64,000 bases of DNA from Parus major (Eukaryota; Chordata; Aves; Passeriformes; Paridae). Shown here one piece after another: positions 25,201-35,834 of this stretch. The translations under genes and the position numbers were made by a program. A model generated the notes under the pieces. The model was not told the origin of the DNA, did not search any database, and worked only from the letters and a program-made list of their open reading frames with translations. Numbering within the stretch: position 1 is the stretch's first letter; every line of letters starts with the position of its first letter. The stretch lies in contig NC_031768.1 in the NCBI RefSeq assembly GCF_001522545.3, forward strand, positions 85,676,697 to 85,740,696, written 5' to 3'.

Positions 25201-25750
25201 CTGATACACACGCAAGAACTGATCTATGTATGAAAATTGCCAACTGTGAGCAGTCCTGCTGCCTTTCCAAGCACACACACACACAGAGCTCTCCGAGGGA
25301 GGACTTCGCTGCTGGCAGAGGCGGTGTTACTCCGTCTGTAAAGCTCTAATCCCTCTGCCGTGGTTGATCCTCCCCAGCCGCGTGTCCTCGGACGACTCGG
25401 GGGTTCCCGCAGCACCAGGGCAGTGCTTTGGAACAACCCTGCGGGCTTTTCCCTCTCTGCGAGGCGCTGGTTTTGGCCAGCTCGGAGAACCCCCACGGGG
25501 ACCACGCGTGTCCCGGGGCAACCCTGCCAGCAGGGACACGGGGACAGGCGGCCCTCTGCCCGGCAAAGGGCAGCAGGACAGCTTCGCGTCCCAGGGAAAA
25601 TCCTTTTCCTTTCGCGCATCTGCTCTGCGAGCACCGAGCGAGTGACCTGCCCAAAACGCACAGCCCGGCTGCCTCTGCTCGCTTTGGGGCCAGAACCAGG
25701 CTCTGGCTCTAGCTCGGTTTTCTCGTCCCTCACACCCGATTATAATCTCT
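25200..25750. other. GC- and CpG-rich segment upstream of NANOG copy 1
   Basis: A GC-rich block with many CpGs, densest at 25,300-25,720, lies about 1.3 kb upstream of the first NANOG coding exon. Open frames up to 169 codons occur on both strands in several frames and are treated as compositional. It may be a CpG island or upstream regulatory region. No defined exon can be supported. Confidence 0.45.
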
Positions 25751-26908
25751 TCCTCCCACAGTCCTAATAGTCCTGACTAGATCTTGTCAGGATTCTGAGA
25801 AACGAAATCATTAATTAGGAGGTGATCAAAAGTAAGCCCGGCAAGGACCCTTCCTTGCTGGCTCAGGGGACCAGCTGGGGCTCATTTCTCATTATGATTC
25901 AAGATGGGAGGTGGAGATAAATTGAAATCAAGGGAGGCTTTTCTCTGTCAGGTCCTAAAGACGTTTAACAGTACAGCAGGTTAGTAGCCACACTCCTGCC
26001 TGGGTCCTGTTTCCTTGCACAGGAGGAGGTGGGGATTTGCTTGATGCATCACATGCCCTCATTTGTACTTTTTTCAAGGCGGTTTTCCAGATTTTGTAAC
26101 TCCCGGGCTGTGAGATCCTCCCGACAGGTTTTTAATTTAATAATAGCTGGGGGAGGAGGGTGGTAAGGGAAACAGTTTATTCTCCCCAAGAAGCCTGTAG
26201 GCCCTAACTTCAAATTCTTAAGATCTGTAAAGCTCTTTTACAGCTGCAGTGCTCTTGTCTCATTTTGAATCTGACCTGGTGATTCCTATCCCTCCCTGTT
26301 GTGTAACAAAACATTTTTTTGTTTAATTTTTGTTTTAAGAGACCATTTTTTTAAAAGTCTTAAACGGTGGGGGGAAAAAGCTTGGAAAATATGCAGGACA
26401 GGACTGCCTGACTCAGCCTTGGGCCAACCTCTGGGAGAAGAAGCCTGGCTTTAGCCCTCTTCCCCACCACACAGACACTGCCGTGTAGGGCCATCCCCCC
26501 TGTCCCCAGTCCGGATTCACTGGCAGGGAGGTGGGGGTTTATCTGTTTGCAGTGATGGCTGCGATCTGCAATGCAGACGCACGAAGTCTCCGCATGCCCC
26601 GCGGTGGGCTCCGCGGCCATTCTTTCTGTTTGGGTGGGGACCTGCGAGGAGGAAAGAAAGGAGTGTGTGAAATGTGGGGGTGGGGGGTGTCTGCCAAGCT
26701 CAGTCCAATTCACCGGGGGATTTTCTGCTCAGGCCTGATGCCCCGAGGGGTGAGCAAGGACCTCCCTTCGCACGCCCCAGCATGGAGGGATGTACTCATC
26801 CTCACCGTGGCGGCTACGAGCCAAGCTGGCTAGCGCAGCCCGGTGGCCCAGCCCTCCCCCAGTCCCTGCATACCCTAGAAGTCCATTCCCCCGCCCCAAT
26901 CAACCAAC

Positions 26909-26936
26909 TTTTAACATGACAATGGCCATGACAATA
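26909..26936 (+). promoter_or_regulatory. OCT4/SOX2-like composite element, NANOG copy 1 promoter
   Basis: TTTTAACATGACAATGG at 26909-26925 has a POU-octamer half (reverse of ATGTTAAA) next to a SOX half (reverse of CATTGT). This is the arrangement and orientation of the OCT4-SOX2 element in mammalian NANOG promoters. A second CATGACAAT follows at 26928-26936. The element lies about 100 bp upstream of the start codon. An element with the same core is found at the same place in the second NANOG gene. Confidence 0.7.
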
Positions 26937-26965
26937 CGCTCCAGCCAAGGCCAAGCTGGGGAGGA

Positions 26966-26974
26966 CTTATATTG
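26966..26974 (+). promoter_or_regulatory. TATA-like element, NANOG copy 1
   Basis: CTTATATTG, 41 bp downstream of the OCT/SOX-like site, lies where the clear TATA box is found in copy 2. It is a weak match. A start site about 30 bp downstream would give a short 5'UTR of roughly 25 nt before the ATG at 27022. Confidence 0.4.
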
Positions 26975-27021
26975 GGTGCCTGCCCGCAGGCCGCCAGGAG
27001 ATTCGACGGCAACATCGCATC

Positions 27022-29447
27022 ATGCTGGGAGCTGGGGGACCCGGCCCGGCTGTGAGCGCCCACCTGGCCACACTGCCCTACGTGCCGTACCCCGGCTCGG
27101 CCAGGTATGGGGACTACTACTGGTTCTCCGCAGGCAGCACGGACAGCGTGCCCACCGAGGAGGCTCCGGCGCCGGACGCGCTGCCCCTGCCCGCGGCTAA
27201 GACGCCCAGTCCCTCAGGTATGCGAGCGATCGAGCAGCCCCGGGGGCTGGGAGGAAGTGCCCGATGCTGCTGGCGGCCCCGGCGGGGCTGCGGTGGCCGC
27301 GGCTCCGTGGGCGGGCAGGGGCTGCGGGAGCCGGCCTGGCCGCTCTGCCCAGACGGGACGGCCCAAAGGGGCGAACAGAGGCGCCTCGGTTCCGCGGCCA
27401 CAAAGCGGCCTCGGCCCACCTCCCCGCGCTGCGCTGCCCACGGCTCTAGAGCCCCTGCGAGTCCTCAGGGCACCCGCAATCTTAAATTCTCCCGAGAGGC
27501 CGGATTTTACAGGTTTTTGAGCCTTCCCTGCCTTATTTTGCTCACCGCACTTCTCTTTTCCTCAGTGGACTCCCCAGCTTCTTCCACCTCTGGGACGCTC
27601 ACCCAGTACTACACCCCCGACTCTGCCACTAGCCCCACTGCAGCAGGGACCACGTCTCCCCACTCCTCTCTGCAGAAGGTCAAGGCGCACGGCAAGGGTG
27701 TGGTGAAGACGGGCAAGAGCCGCACAGCCTTCTCGCAGGAGCAGCTGAAAGCCCTGCACCAGCGCTTCCAGAGCCAGAAGTACCTCAGCCCCCAGCAGAT
27801 CCGGGAGCTGGCTGCTGCCCTTGAGCTCACCTACAAGCAGGTGAGCATCTTGCTCTGAGTAGCAGCTGAGTTGGGGTCTTTTTTTGTGGTTTTCATTTTT
27901 TCTTGGACCCCAGAGATAAGTTTATTTCATTATCTTGGAAGTGCTGCTGCTTACGTGAGAGACCAGAGGGTGTGAAAATTTATGACTCAATCTTCTTATG
28001 CTTAGTTCCAGCACTATCCACCCACTCCGTGCAGGTGTTTGACAGGGCCTGCAAGAGCAGCAAAGTAGGGCTATGCAGAGTCAGGTTACTGTTCTGTATG
28101 GACATATGTTGTCTCTCAACGTAGAAAGATACTCGCACTGCTATGCAGGTGGCCTTTCCTGGTATGCAGTGGCACCGTGGTGTCTCTCGCTAGAGGGTCC
28201 TTGCTCTACCAGCTGCTTGTGTTTGACTAAAGGAATGACCCATTCCTGGGGTCCTGAGCCGTGACCTTGGCACAGCAGAGAGACGGTACCACACAACCTG
28301 ATTTCTGCAGTTGCCTTAGCCGGTGTTTTAGGTAGGGATTCTGAAGTCAGGAAAGATCGGGTGGCGATCTGAGGAGTAGGAATGCTCGTTTTCGTGTCTC
28401 AGCTCTGTGATTTCACAGCCACCTGCATCTGCTGTACATTCTTAGCTGCTGAAATAGTTTACACTACTAGAAGTCAATCAGAAACCGGATTGTATCAGAA
28501 ATAAGGATGTGTAGTAAGCTCTTAAAAATTAATTTCTCATGTCTTATGTCTTTTCCGCATCACTTTTAGGTGAAAACGTGGTTCCAGAATCAACGGATGA
28601 AATTTAAGCGCTGCCAGAAGGAGAGCCAGTGGGTGGATAACGGGATGTATCTACCACAGGTGCGTAAAATTCCACATCACCAGTCACGGCTCCCCCAGTC
28701 TGTGGGGAGAAGTGTATCATGTCCAACCTGCTAATTCAAGCAATGCACAGGACTTGGTATTACCAAGCCAATGTATTTCTTGTAATACAGAGAAATTGGG
28801 CTTTCAGTGGTATCTCTTTAAGTTGGTTTTCCTGGACTCTCTGAGTTGGAGATCACTAACCGAAGAGCAGCTCACCTCTGCTATTACTGTTCTATTGGGA
28901 GGACAATGGGCACGAAAAAGGCGCTATTGCTCGGCTTGGAGGAGGGGCTGGGGGTAAAAGGAGGACCCATCCAAAAAAATGGGCCGTTGGTGTGGTTCCG
29001 CACTGCTGAACGACTTTCTTTGTCTCCTAGAATGGGGTTCATCAGGCTGCATACCTGGATGTAGCACCTGCGTTTCACCAGGTCTTCCCTGTCGGCGCCG
29101 GCGGGAATTTTCAGGCTGTGCCCAACGTGCACCACGCTTACAGCAGCGGACAGACTTACGGGAATGGGCAGAACCTGTACTCATTTGTGTCTGTGGAGGA
29201 TGAGGGGCTCTGTGGAAAAGGTGGGTCAAGCTGCAATAGCCAGCAAACCATGGGTTTATTAAGCCAGCAAATGAACTTGTATCACAGCTACTTTGACAAC
29301 ACAGATGTCAGCGTGGATGCAGAAGACACCTTCAACTTCCAGAGCACCTCTGACACTGTCACACCATTTTCAAGCTTTACACAGAATCAATGCCAGTTAC
29401 CTTGGCATCCCATGGGGACTCAGAGTGGGTATGAGTCTCAGGTCTGA
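27022..29447 (+). CDS. NANOG: NANOG homeobox transcription factor, copy 1 (canonical)
   Basis: NANOG is a nuclear homeodomain factor that maintains pluripotency in epiblast and germ cells. Four coding exons: 27022-27217, 27566-27840, 28570-28659 and 29031-29447. All introns are GT-AG (phases 1, 0, 0) and the product is 325 aa, close to other avian NANOGs. Residues 1-113 form a Ser/Thr/Pro-rich N-terminus with an SPASS...TPDSATSP segment. The homeodomain spans residues 114-173, with F8, L16, F20, W48, F49, N51 and R53 present, an intron between homeodomain positions 44 and 45, and the NANOG-typical WFQNQRMK helix 3 with Gln52. The C-terminal part is rich in Q, N, Y and S, with a YGNGQN...EDEG...GKGG block. 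The start is unusual: the residue aligned with Met1 of copy 2 is Val11 (GTG, 27052), so the upstream in-frame ATG at 27022 was chosen. A polyadenylation signal lies at 29992. Confidence 0.94.
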
Positions 29448-30015
29448 GTATTTTTTTTCTCCCATCTCTTGTGTCCACTCATGGGATTTCCAGGGGTTTG
29501 ACTTGGATACGTTTTGTTCGTTTTTCTTGTCCCTCCTCTACTATTGCTGTTTTAACTAGTAGAAGGGCTCAGCGCCCTGCTGCCTGGGGTTTGTTAACTG
29601 TTTAAATGTCCCTGTCTGTTCATAGCTAACCCTTGGCAAAGATGCTTAGGGTATTAAAAGAGATTGAACCTCATTCATTGAGGCCAGTGTGCAATGTTGC
29701 AGCTGTGAGCAGCAGAGGTTGTTAAGGTCTGTTTGTTGTACAAGTTTCACCTTCTTCTTTGCTGCTTCTCTAGCAGGTGGTCTCTGATCCTTGCCCGGTG
29801 TGTCTTGCAGCACAGCTTCCACTGCAAAGGAGGTGAACGCTTATTATTGCAGAATAATGTTTCATAAAGTTTGTTTTTTGCAGTGTTAACAAGCATGTTT
29901 CATGTTATGTCCATGTTGCGTTTTATTGCTTTTTCTGGTTAATGTTTAATGCTCTTAATGTTAAATGTTCTTACAAGTTGTTTGCATTGAAAATAAATTA
30001 CTCTTATTTAAATGT
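29448..30015 (+). other. NANOG: 3'UTR of NANOG copy 1
   Basis: Sequence after the TGA/TAG-free end of exon 4 has no further coding signal. AATAAA at 29992-29997, in AAAATAAATTACTC, is the first strong polyadenylation signal and is followed by a GT-rich stretch, giving a 3'UTR of about 0.57 kb. Confidence 0.65.
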
Positions 30016-33000
30016 TGTGACGATGTCACCAGCTTGCATTTGAACAACCGGCTATGAGTGGTTATTTTATCAGCCTGGTTTTATTATGCAGGTCTGTAGC
30101 CTTACTGCAAGGAGGGTGAGGGAAGATCCAGGGCTGGACAACTGGACAAGCTGCTGGCTTGAAGTGAGGTACAGCCCTGTAACGTGCTTATATTAGCCCT
30201 TAAATAGCAGTGCTTCAAAAAGAAGTATTGAAGAAGGATGGAGCAAAAGAAAGTGTCCTAGAGATTGTGTGGCCTCCTGGTGCTCCAGCAGGTCACAACT
30301 GGATGTCAGGAATTCCACATAATTAAATATGCAGCTCTGTTGGGATTCTTGTGCTGGCTCCAAATGGCAATAGAGGTCTGCGAATCGGTAACTGCATCTC
30401 CTGCCTCCAGCACTGAAACAAAACCAGAACCAAGTAAGTACACTACACCACCCAAGCCCTTCATCTCTCCAAAAGGACTAATTCAAGGGTACTCCCACTG
30501 AGCACAATTAGCTAAACTGGCAGCTGACTGCTCAGGCTCAAACTGCTACAGGTCCTTTGCTGACCAGAACCTGCTCCTGTGGATGCAAAGCTTCTTCCCC
30601 TCTTTCCATTTCCACCTCTGCAATCTTCTGCTCTTGAGGCAATGTACAATAGGTACAGGAAGGAGAGAGGACAAAATGAGTCACATAATAAGGTGGGCTG
30701 CCAACCTTAAAACAGCAGAAAAAGGGCCTGAAAGAGTGGGAAATGCCAAATTCATGTGCTTTTCTGTATTACAGAACAAGAGATCCTTTCTCACCTGGAT
30801 GGGAGATTCATATCCCAATAAGAGTGTGTATGAATTCTGAGTATTTCTCTAGCAATAGTATTAATTTCAACAATTGAAAAAACAAAGCTGAACTACAGAA
30901 ATCACGTATAGAAGCCATACACACTATGCCTTTCAGCTTTAAAATTAGCAGCCTGTGTTGTTGGGATTCTTTTAAGATGCAGTCTTTAAGAAGTAAGGTA
31001 TACAGGTCTGCAGAACAATTGCAGAGGAAGCCTGCTGCAGTTTGCCTGTGCTACTTGCTATATTTTGTTTCCATGTCTCTGCTGTAAGAGTAAGGAGATG
31101 GCCAGAACTCGTGCTGGCAGATGTCCTTCTGCAGAAACAGATATTGTTGCTAAAACAGCCCTGGAGCTGAGAATGATTGCTCTCATGTTGTGGTTAGTGT
31201 TACTCCATGTACTAGGGGAGTGTTCTGTGAAAATTTGAGTGTTCCCTCATGGCTGCGTTATTCCCCTGGTTGCTCAGCCTGGGTTGTGCACAAACCTGTG
31301 CACAGGTTTGGCAAGCACATGTAGCTGGAGGGAACATGTGGAGTTGCTCAAGTTATGGAAGGTAGTCTGGAAGGACTCCTAGTTGCTCAGGAAGTGTTTC
31401 TGGAGCCTTTGGAATTAAAAACCAGGACTGTGTGGAAAAGGACTCTGCCTTTCCACAGAGCTGGTGATCTCTTCTGTTACCTTCACATGCCTGAATCACA
31501 TCACCACGTGAAACAACTGCACAGGTAAAGTTCTTTCTGCTACACTGAGATTAAATACACCTCTATTAGGACTGCTGCTTTTTGTGACTGGGCTGTGTAA
31601 CAGTAACTTCTGCCCACAGCAAACATGATTTGCCTTGCCAGCATATCTTTTCAGGATCAAGCTGTAAGATGATTTGGAGCTCTTCATATGTGGTACAGCT
31701 TGTGGGAATATACTCTTCCTTTACAATATCTGCAGCGATGAAAAAGCTGCAGATGTTGTTCCAGTGATGCTGAGAATCCCACCTAAACAGAAGACATTGG
31801 TCCAGTACAGATTATGTAGACCAGAATTTTATTGTGTAACTCACTGGGTTCCAGCTGTCCCACAGGGAAAATACCAATCAGGTAGAGCGGTGCAAGAAAC
31901 CTCATTCCTTGCTCTCCACACCAATGTGACCTGCAGGGATTTTACAAGCTACATGTTTCTTCTGAGTGATCCATGAGCAAGGGCTTACAGCCCCAGTTGT
32001 CTCTCCAGTGCAGATAAAAGTAATGATCTTTACTTTAATAGGCTCTTCCCTACAGGCAGAGGTAAACATATTTGATTATCTAACTACACCACGTGACTTG
32101 AAGGCTGAGCTCACAGGGTTTTGGAAATTTTCAGTCAAGCACTGCCACATGTCTCTTGCCTGGCCCGTCATCAGAGGGCAGCAGCATATTTGCCGATACT
32201 GAATAGTCATGTGGCATGAATGACTCTAAATCGTTACATTTTATCATTGAAATAAAAGGAAAAAGAAACTTAAAAAAAACCAACCCAACAACAAAAATCC
32301 AAAACAAAAAACCCAAGTCTTTTCCTACCACGTTATCTTCATGCTGTCCAAAGATTTGAAGAATGCCCTCAGCTCCTATCTGGGACTCTCTTTCAAATAA
32401 ATAATTTGATATATTAATATTATATTGATAAAATTAATTTCTCACATTTGACAAAAGTCCATCTGCTGTCTTTTTTACAAATTATAGCACTGGGACTTCT
32501 GCTTTGGGTGAGTCCCAAGATCCAGCTAAGTCACTGCTTAGATACTAGAGAAAGACCAGAGAACAAACCAAGTCCCCAATGTCCCTCTGGCTAGGTGGGG
32601 CTGAGGGCCTCCAACAGAAGCTGCATTCCTGCTGTTTTTACACAGGACGTTGGGAATGCAGCTCCTGATACAGCAGACATCAGTGATCTCCCTTCCCGGA
32701 AGCTGCTTACTTGCCTGTTGGAATTGCTGCAGGCTTTTTAACTCCATAATCGCCTGTGGCAATAAGGTCTGTCTTTGAATGATGACTTTTGAAAAATTGT
32801 GTCTGAGGAAACCTTCAGACACAAAAAAGTAGTTGCCTAGTGTTTGTTAGCACTGCTTTGCTGAAGGTCAAATAGCAGGGAGATCACAGCTGTTGCTCTT
32901 GCAGACAGCAGCTTTCTGCAAGCCAGTCCCAGAGCCTCCACAGCAAAATCCTGCCTGTCCAAAAGCATCTCTGAAGGAGCAGGGCATGTCATGTGCCTCT

Positions 33001-33374
33001 TTTTCCCAGGAGTTATTAGTGAGGACCAGCTGCAAGCTCAGTTTTTTTCACCTACAGCAGCTTTTGATGGGTTGGCAGGGAAAGGTTTTAGCTTGTATTC
33101 AGGTAAGTTAACAGAACTGTTGACTTGAGAGGAACTGAAAAATATCTTAATTCTGGTGTGAGAGCCCTGATAATCGCCCCTATTGTCCACCTTCCGATGT
33201 TAGCCAGCACCTTTTCAGTTGACTTATTGTTCCCCACCCCTCTAATGGTCTCAAGAACAGTCTTGCCCTTTCTTAGCTAGGCGCTGGTTGTAAGAGGAGA
33301 AGGGTGGGGGTTGTGCCAAGATTATGACTCACCATCCAAAAGGCCTTATCTTTCCCCGAATCATGCTGGCCAGG
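30016..33374. other. Intergenic DNA between the convergent NANOG genes (left part)
   Basis: About 3.4 kb without a supported gene. An 78-codon open frame at 30265-30501 has a short Ser/Pro stretch resembling the NANOG N-terminus but no homeodomain follows. An A-rich stretch occurs at about 32,260-32,310. No LTR ends were identified in this part. Confidence 0.45.
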
Positions 33375-33937
33375 TGTTGTGGTTCAATGCCAGGCAGCAA
33401 ATAAGCACCATGCAGCCACTCAACTTGATCACTCCCCACCAATGGGATGGAGGAGAGAATCAGAAGAGTGAGAAAACTCGTGGATCGTCATAAAAACATC
33501 TTAATAGGTAAAGCAAAAGCCGTACACACAAACAAAGCAAAACAAGGAATTAATTCACCCCTTCCCATAGGCAGGTCACCTCCGGGATAGCAGAGCCTCA
33601 TCCTGTATAGAAAGACAAACTCCATGACTCTGGATATCCCCCTCTTCCCCCTCATCCCAACTTTCTTTCTGACCCCAATGCCATATGGTATGGAATATCC
33701 TTTTGGTCAGTTGGGGTCAGCGGTCCCAGCTGTGTCTCCTCCAAACTCCTTGTGCACCCCCAGCCTTCTTGCTGTTGGGGAGATAATGAGAAGCAGAAAG
33801 GGACTTGAGATTGTGCAAGCCCTGCTCAGCAGTAATGAAAATATCTCTGTATTATCAACTCTATTCTCAGCACAAAGCCAAAACACAGCCCTATCCCAGA
33901 TACTGTGAAGAAAATTAACACAGCCAAAGTCAGCACA
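33375..33937 (-). repeat. LTR of a common bird endogenous retrovirus family
   Basis: On the - strand the element starts TGTGCTGACTTTGGC and ends in ACCACAACA (TG...CA). I recognise the internal GGTATGGAATATCC...TTTGGTCAGTTGGGGTCAG block (+ strand about 33,687-33,722) and the GTAAAGCAAAAGCC block (about 33,509) as parts of an LTR family widespread in passerine genomes, usually in this orientation relative to its promoter. I do not give a family name. No target-site duplication was found at these ends, so the boundaries may be off by a few bases. It lies between the two NANOG genes. Confidence 0.65.
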
Positions 33938-34089
33938 CCATAGAGTTTACAGTAGAGTCAAAGAGTGTCTGCATGAGGGAGTGGGAGAGGGAACAAACAG
34001 CTGTAAGGTACAGGGACATAAATCAGCTTTGCCAAGAAGACCATGCCTCTTATTACTCCACTTACAGAAATCACTGTCTTCATTTTATG

Positions 34090-34090
<1 letters not shown>

Positions 34091-34127
<37 letters not shown>
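34091..34127. repeat. Long poly-T tract
   Basis: An uninterrupted T-run of about 37 nt lies between the two convergent NANOG genes. No retroposed gene body is seen next to it. Confidence 0.85.
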
Positions 34128-34133
<6 letters not shown>

Positions 34134-34579
34134 GCAGCTACTTCATTGCATTAAGAGAAATTCATTGTCATCATCAAAGAGTGATAGAAAAAGTGATAGA
34201 AAACCTGTGACTCTGGGAACTGGAGGCCTGTTATTACATATGCTTTACTACACACATCTGGTTTAGGTACTTAGACACTTACATAATCAAGTTTAGAAAT
34301 TATAGTACCCCCATGGCAGTCCCCATATTCAATATTGCTGGATAGGGAAAATTCTTAAGGTGGGTGATAGTTACCTGTTTCTTTGACTCGAGATACCTGA
34401 CATTGCCAAGAACCATGAAGGTGATCTAATAACACAGAAAAATTACTGTTTATGGTTTCAGCATCAAGTAACAATGGCATACAGTTGCTGCGACTATTTA
34501 TGTTCCACCTGTTTTTTATATTGCAGTGCTCTATTGCAAGGGAAAAAAAGATATATATAAAAATACATAACGCATCTTA

Positions 34580-35266
34580 AAAAATACTCTTTTTTATTTG
34601 CCAAATTGAATGCAGTTAGATTTTCTCAAGGGGAGGCACAGCAAGATACAGACTAGAAGGAAGGGCTTATAAGATCATCTTACCAGCCTTTCTGCAAGCT
34701 ACTTGTCACATTTCCCTTCATTAGGCACTTCATCACTTCACCTCATGGCTGATACATTGATGATTTACACTTCAGATGGGTTACTGGCAGGTGGCAGTAA
34801 CTTCTCCAACTTCAGTGAAAGGTACAAGGCCAGAACCTTTCCATACAGCCCCTGGCTTCACCTGTTGTGTACACACAAGTGTACAGTGATACGTAGAAAT
34901 GAGATCCCCAAAGGAATCTGTGCTTCCCCTTAGCCAAGTTTCAAGATCCATAATTAAGAAGATCCAGGGCATAAGCTGGGTAGCCAGATCCCAGGCTTTG
35001 CTGTAAGGGAGCTTGGTTGGTCTGTGACAACCAAGGAAGGAATGTGTGTGTGCACACGTGTACAGGCACAGAAATGAAGGGCTCTGTGCACGTGTACCTG
35101 GGCAAGCGGGTATCTGCATGGCTGCATGTCTGCAGGCACACATCTGGATGCCAAAACTGGTTCTAGCTACAAGGTGTCCCTGAGGTGGACAGCACACAAA
35201 TAACAGAGGGAGAGATGAGAATAAGATTTGATTCCTGGCTGCCCAAGTACCCCACATCCACAGTGC
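34580..35266 (-). other. Probable 3'UTR of NANOG copy 2
   Basis: The + strand TTTATT at 34593-34598 gives AATAAA on the - strand, 670 nt past the stop codon of copy 2. It is the first good signal seen, but it has not been tested against transcripts. No other gene is seen in the interval. Confidence 0.4.
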
Positions 35267-35799
35267 TTAGGAATGATAAAGATGATGGCTGGCAGTGGTT
35301 GGGAAAGGAGCCCCCATAGTGGCTGAGTGGTGAAAATTACAGCCATCACCAGTCTTTGAGCCTGGATATTCCACACTGCCAGGATAGCTGTGGTAAAAGT
35401 CTACTTTGTGCTGGGCAATGAAGCCCACCGTCTGCTGGACACTGCAGGTGCCCCCGCCTTTGCCAAAGACTCCTCCATCCTCGCTGGTCACGATTGTGTA
35501 AGCGTTCTGCCCTGCTCCATAGTGCTGACAGGGGGTAGGCATGGTTTGGATGTTGCCAGCTGCAGTGATGGGGTAGCCCTGGTGGAATTTGGGGTGCACA
35601 TCCAGGTAAGTACTGGTCTGGTAGCCACTCTGAAAGGGGAAGGCAAAGAGTCAGAACACATAGCTTCTCCACTGGTGTCCACAGGACTGGCACAGGCTCT
35701 GTCCCTTCACATTTCATATTGTCTACTGACCAGCAGCAATGGCAAGGAGGGCAAGAAAAACCATGTCCATTCCCATAGTTCAGGGGTGGATACACAATC

Positions 35800-35834
<35 letters not shown>

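Noticed and set aside
25224..25767. Multiple frames up to 169 codons
   Set aside because: All lie in a GC-rich block with frames open on both strands and no recognisable domain.
30265..30501. 78-codon frame with S-P-A-S-S-T and Y-T-T-P-P, resembling the NANOG N-terminal segment; possible third NANOG remnant
   Set aside because: Only a short low-complexity Ser/Pro/Thr stretch matches. No homeodomain, splice site or other exon follows, so chance is the simpler reading.
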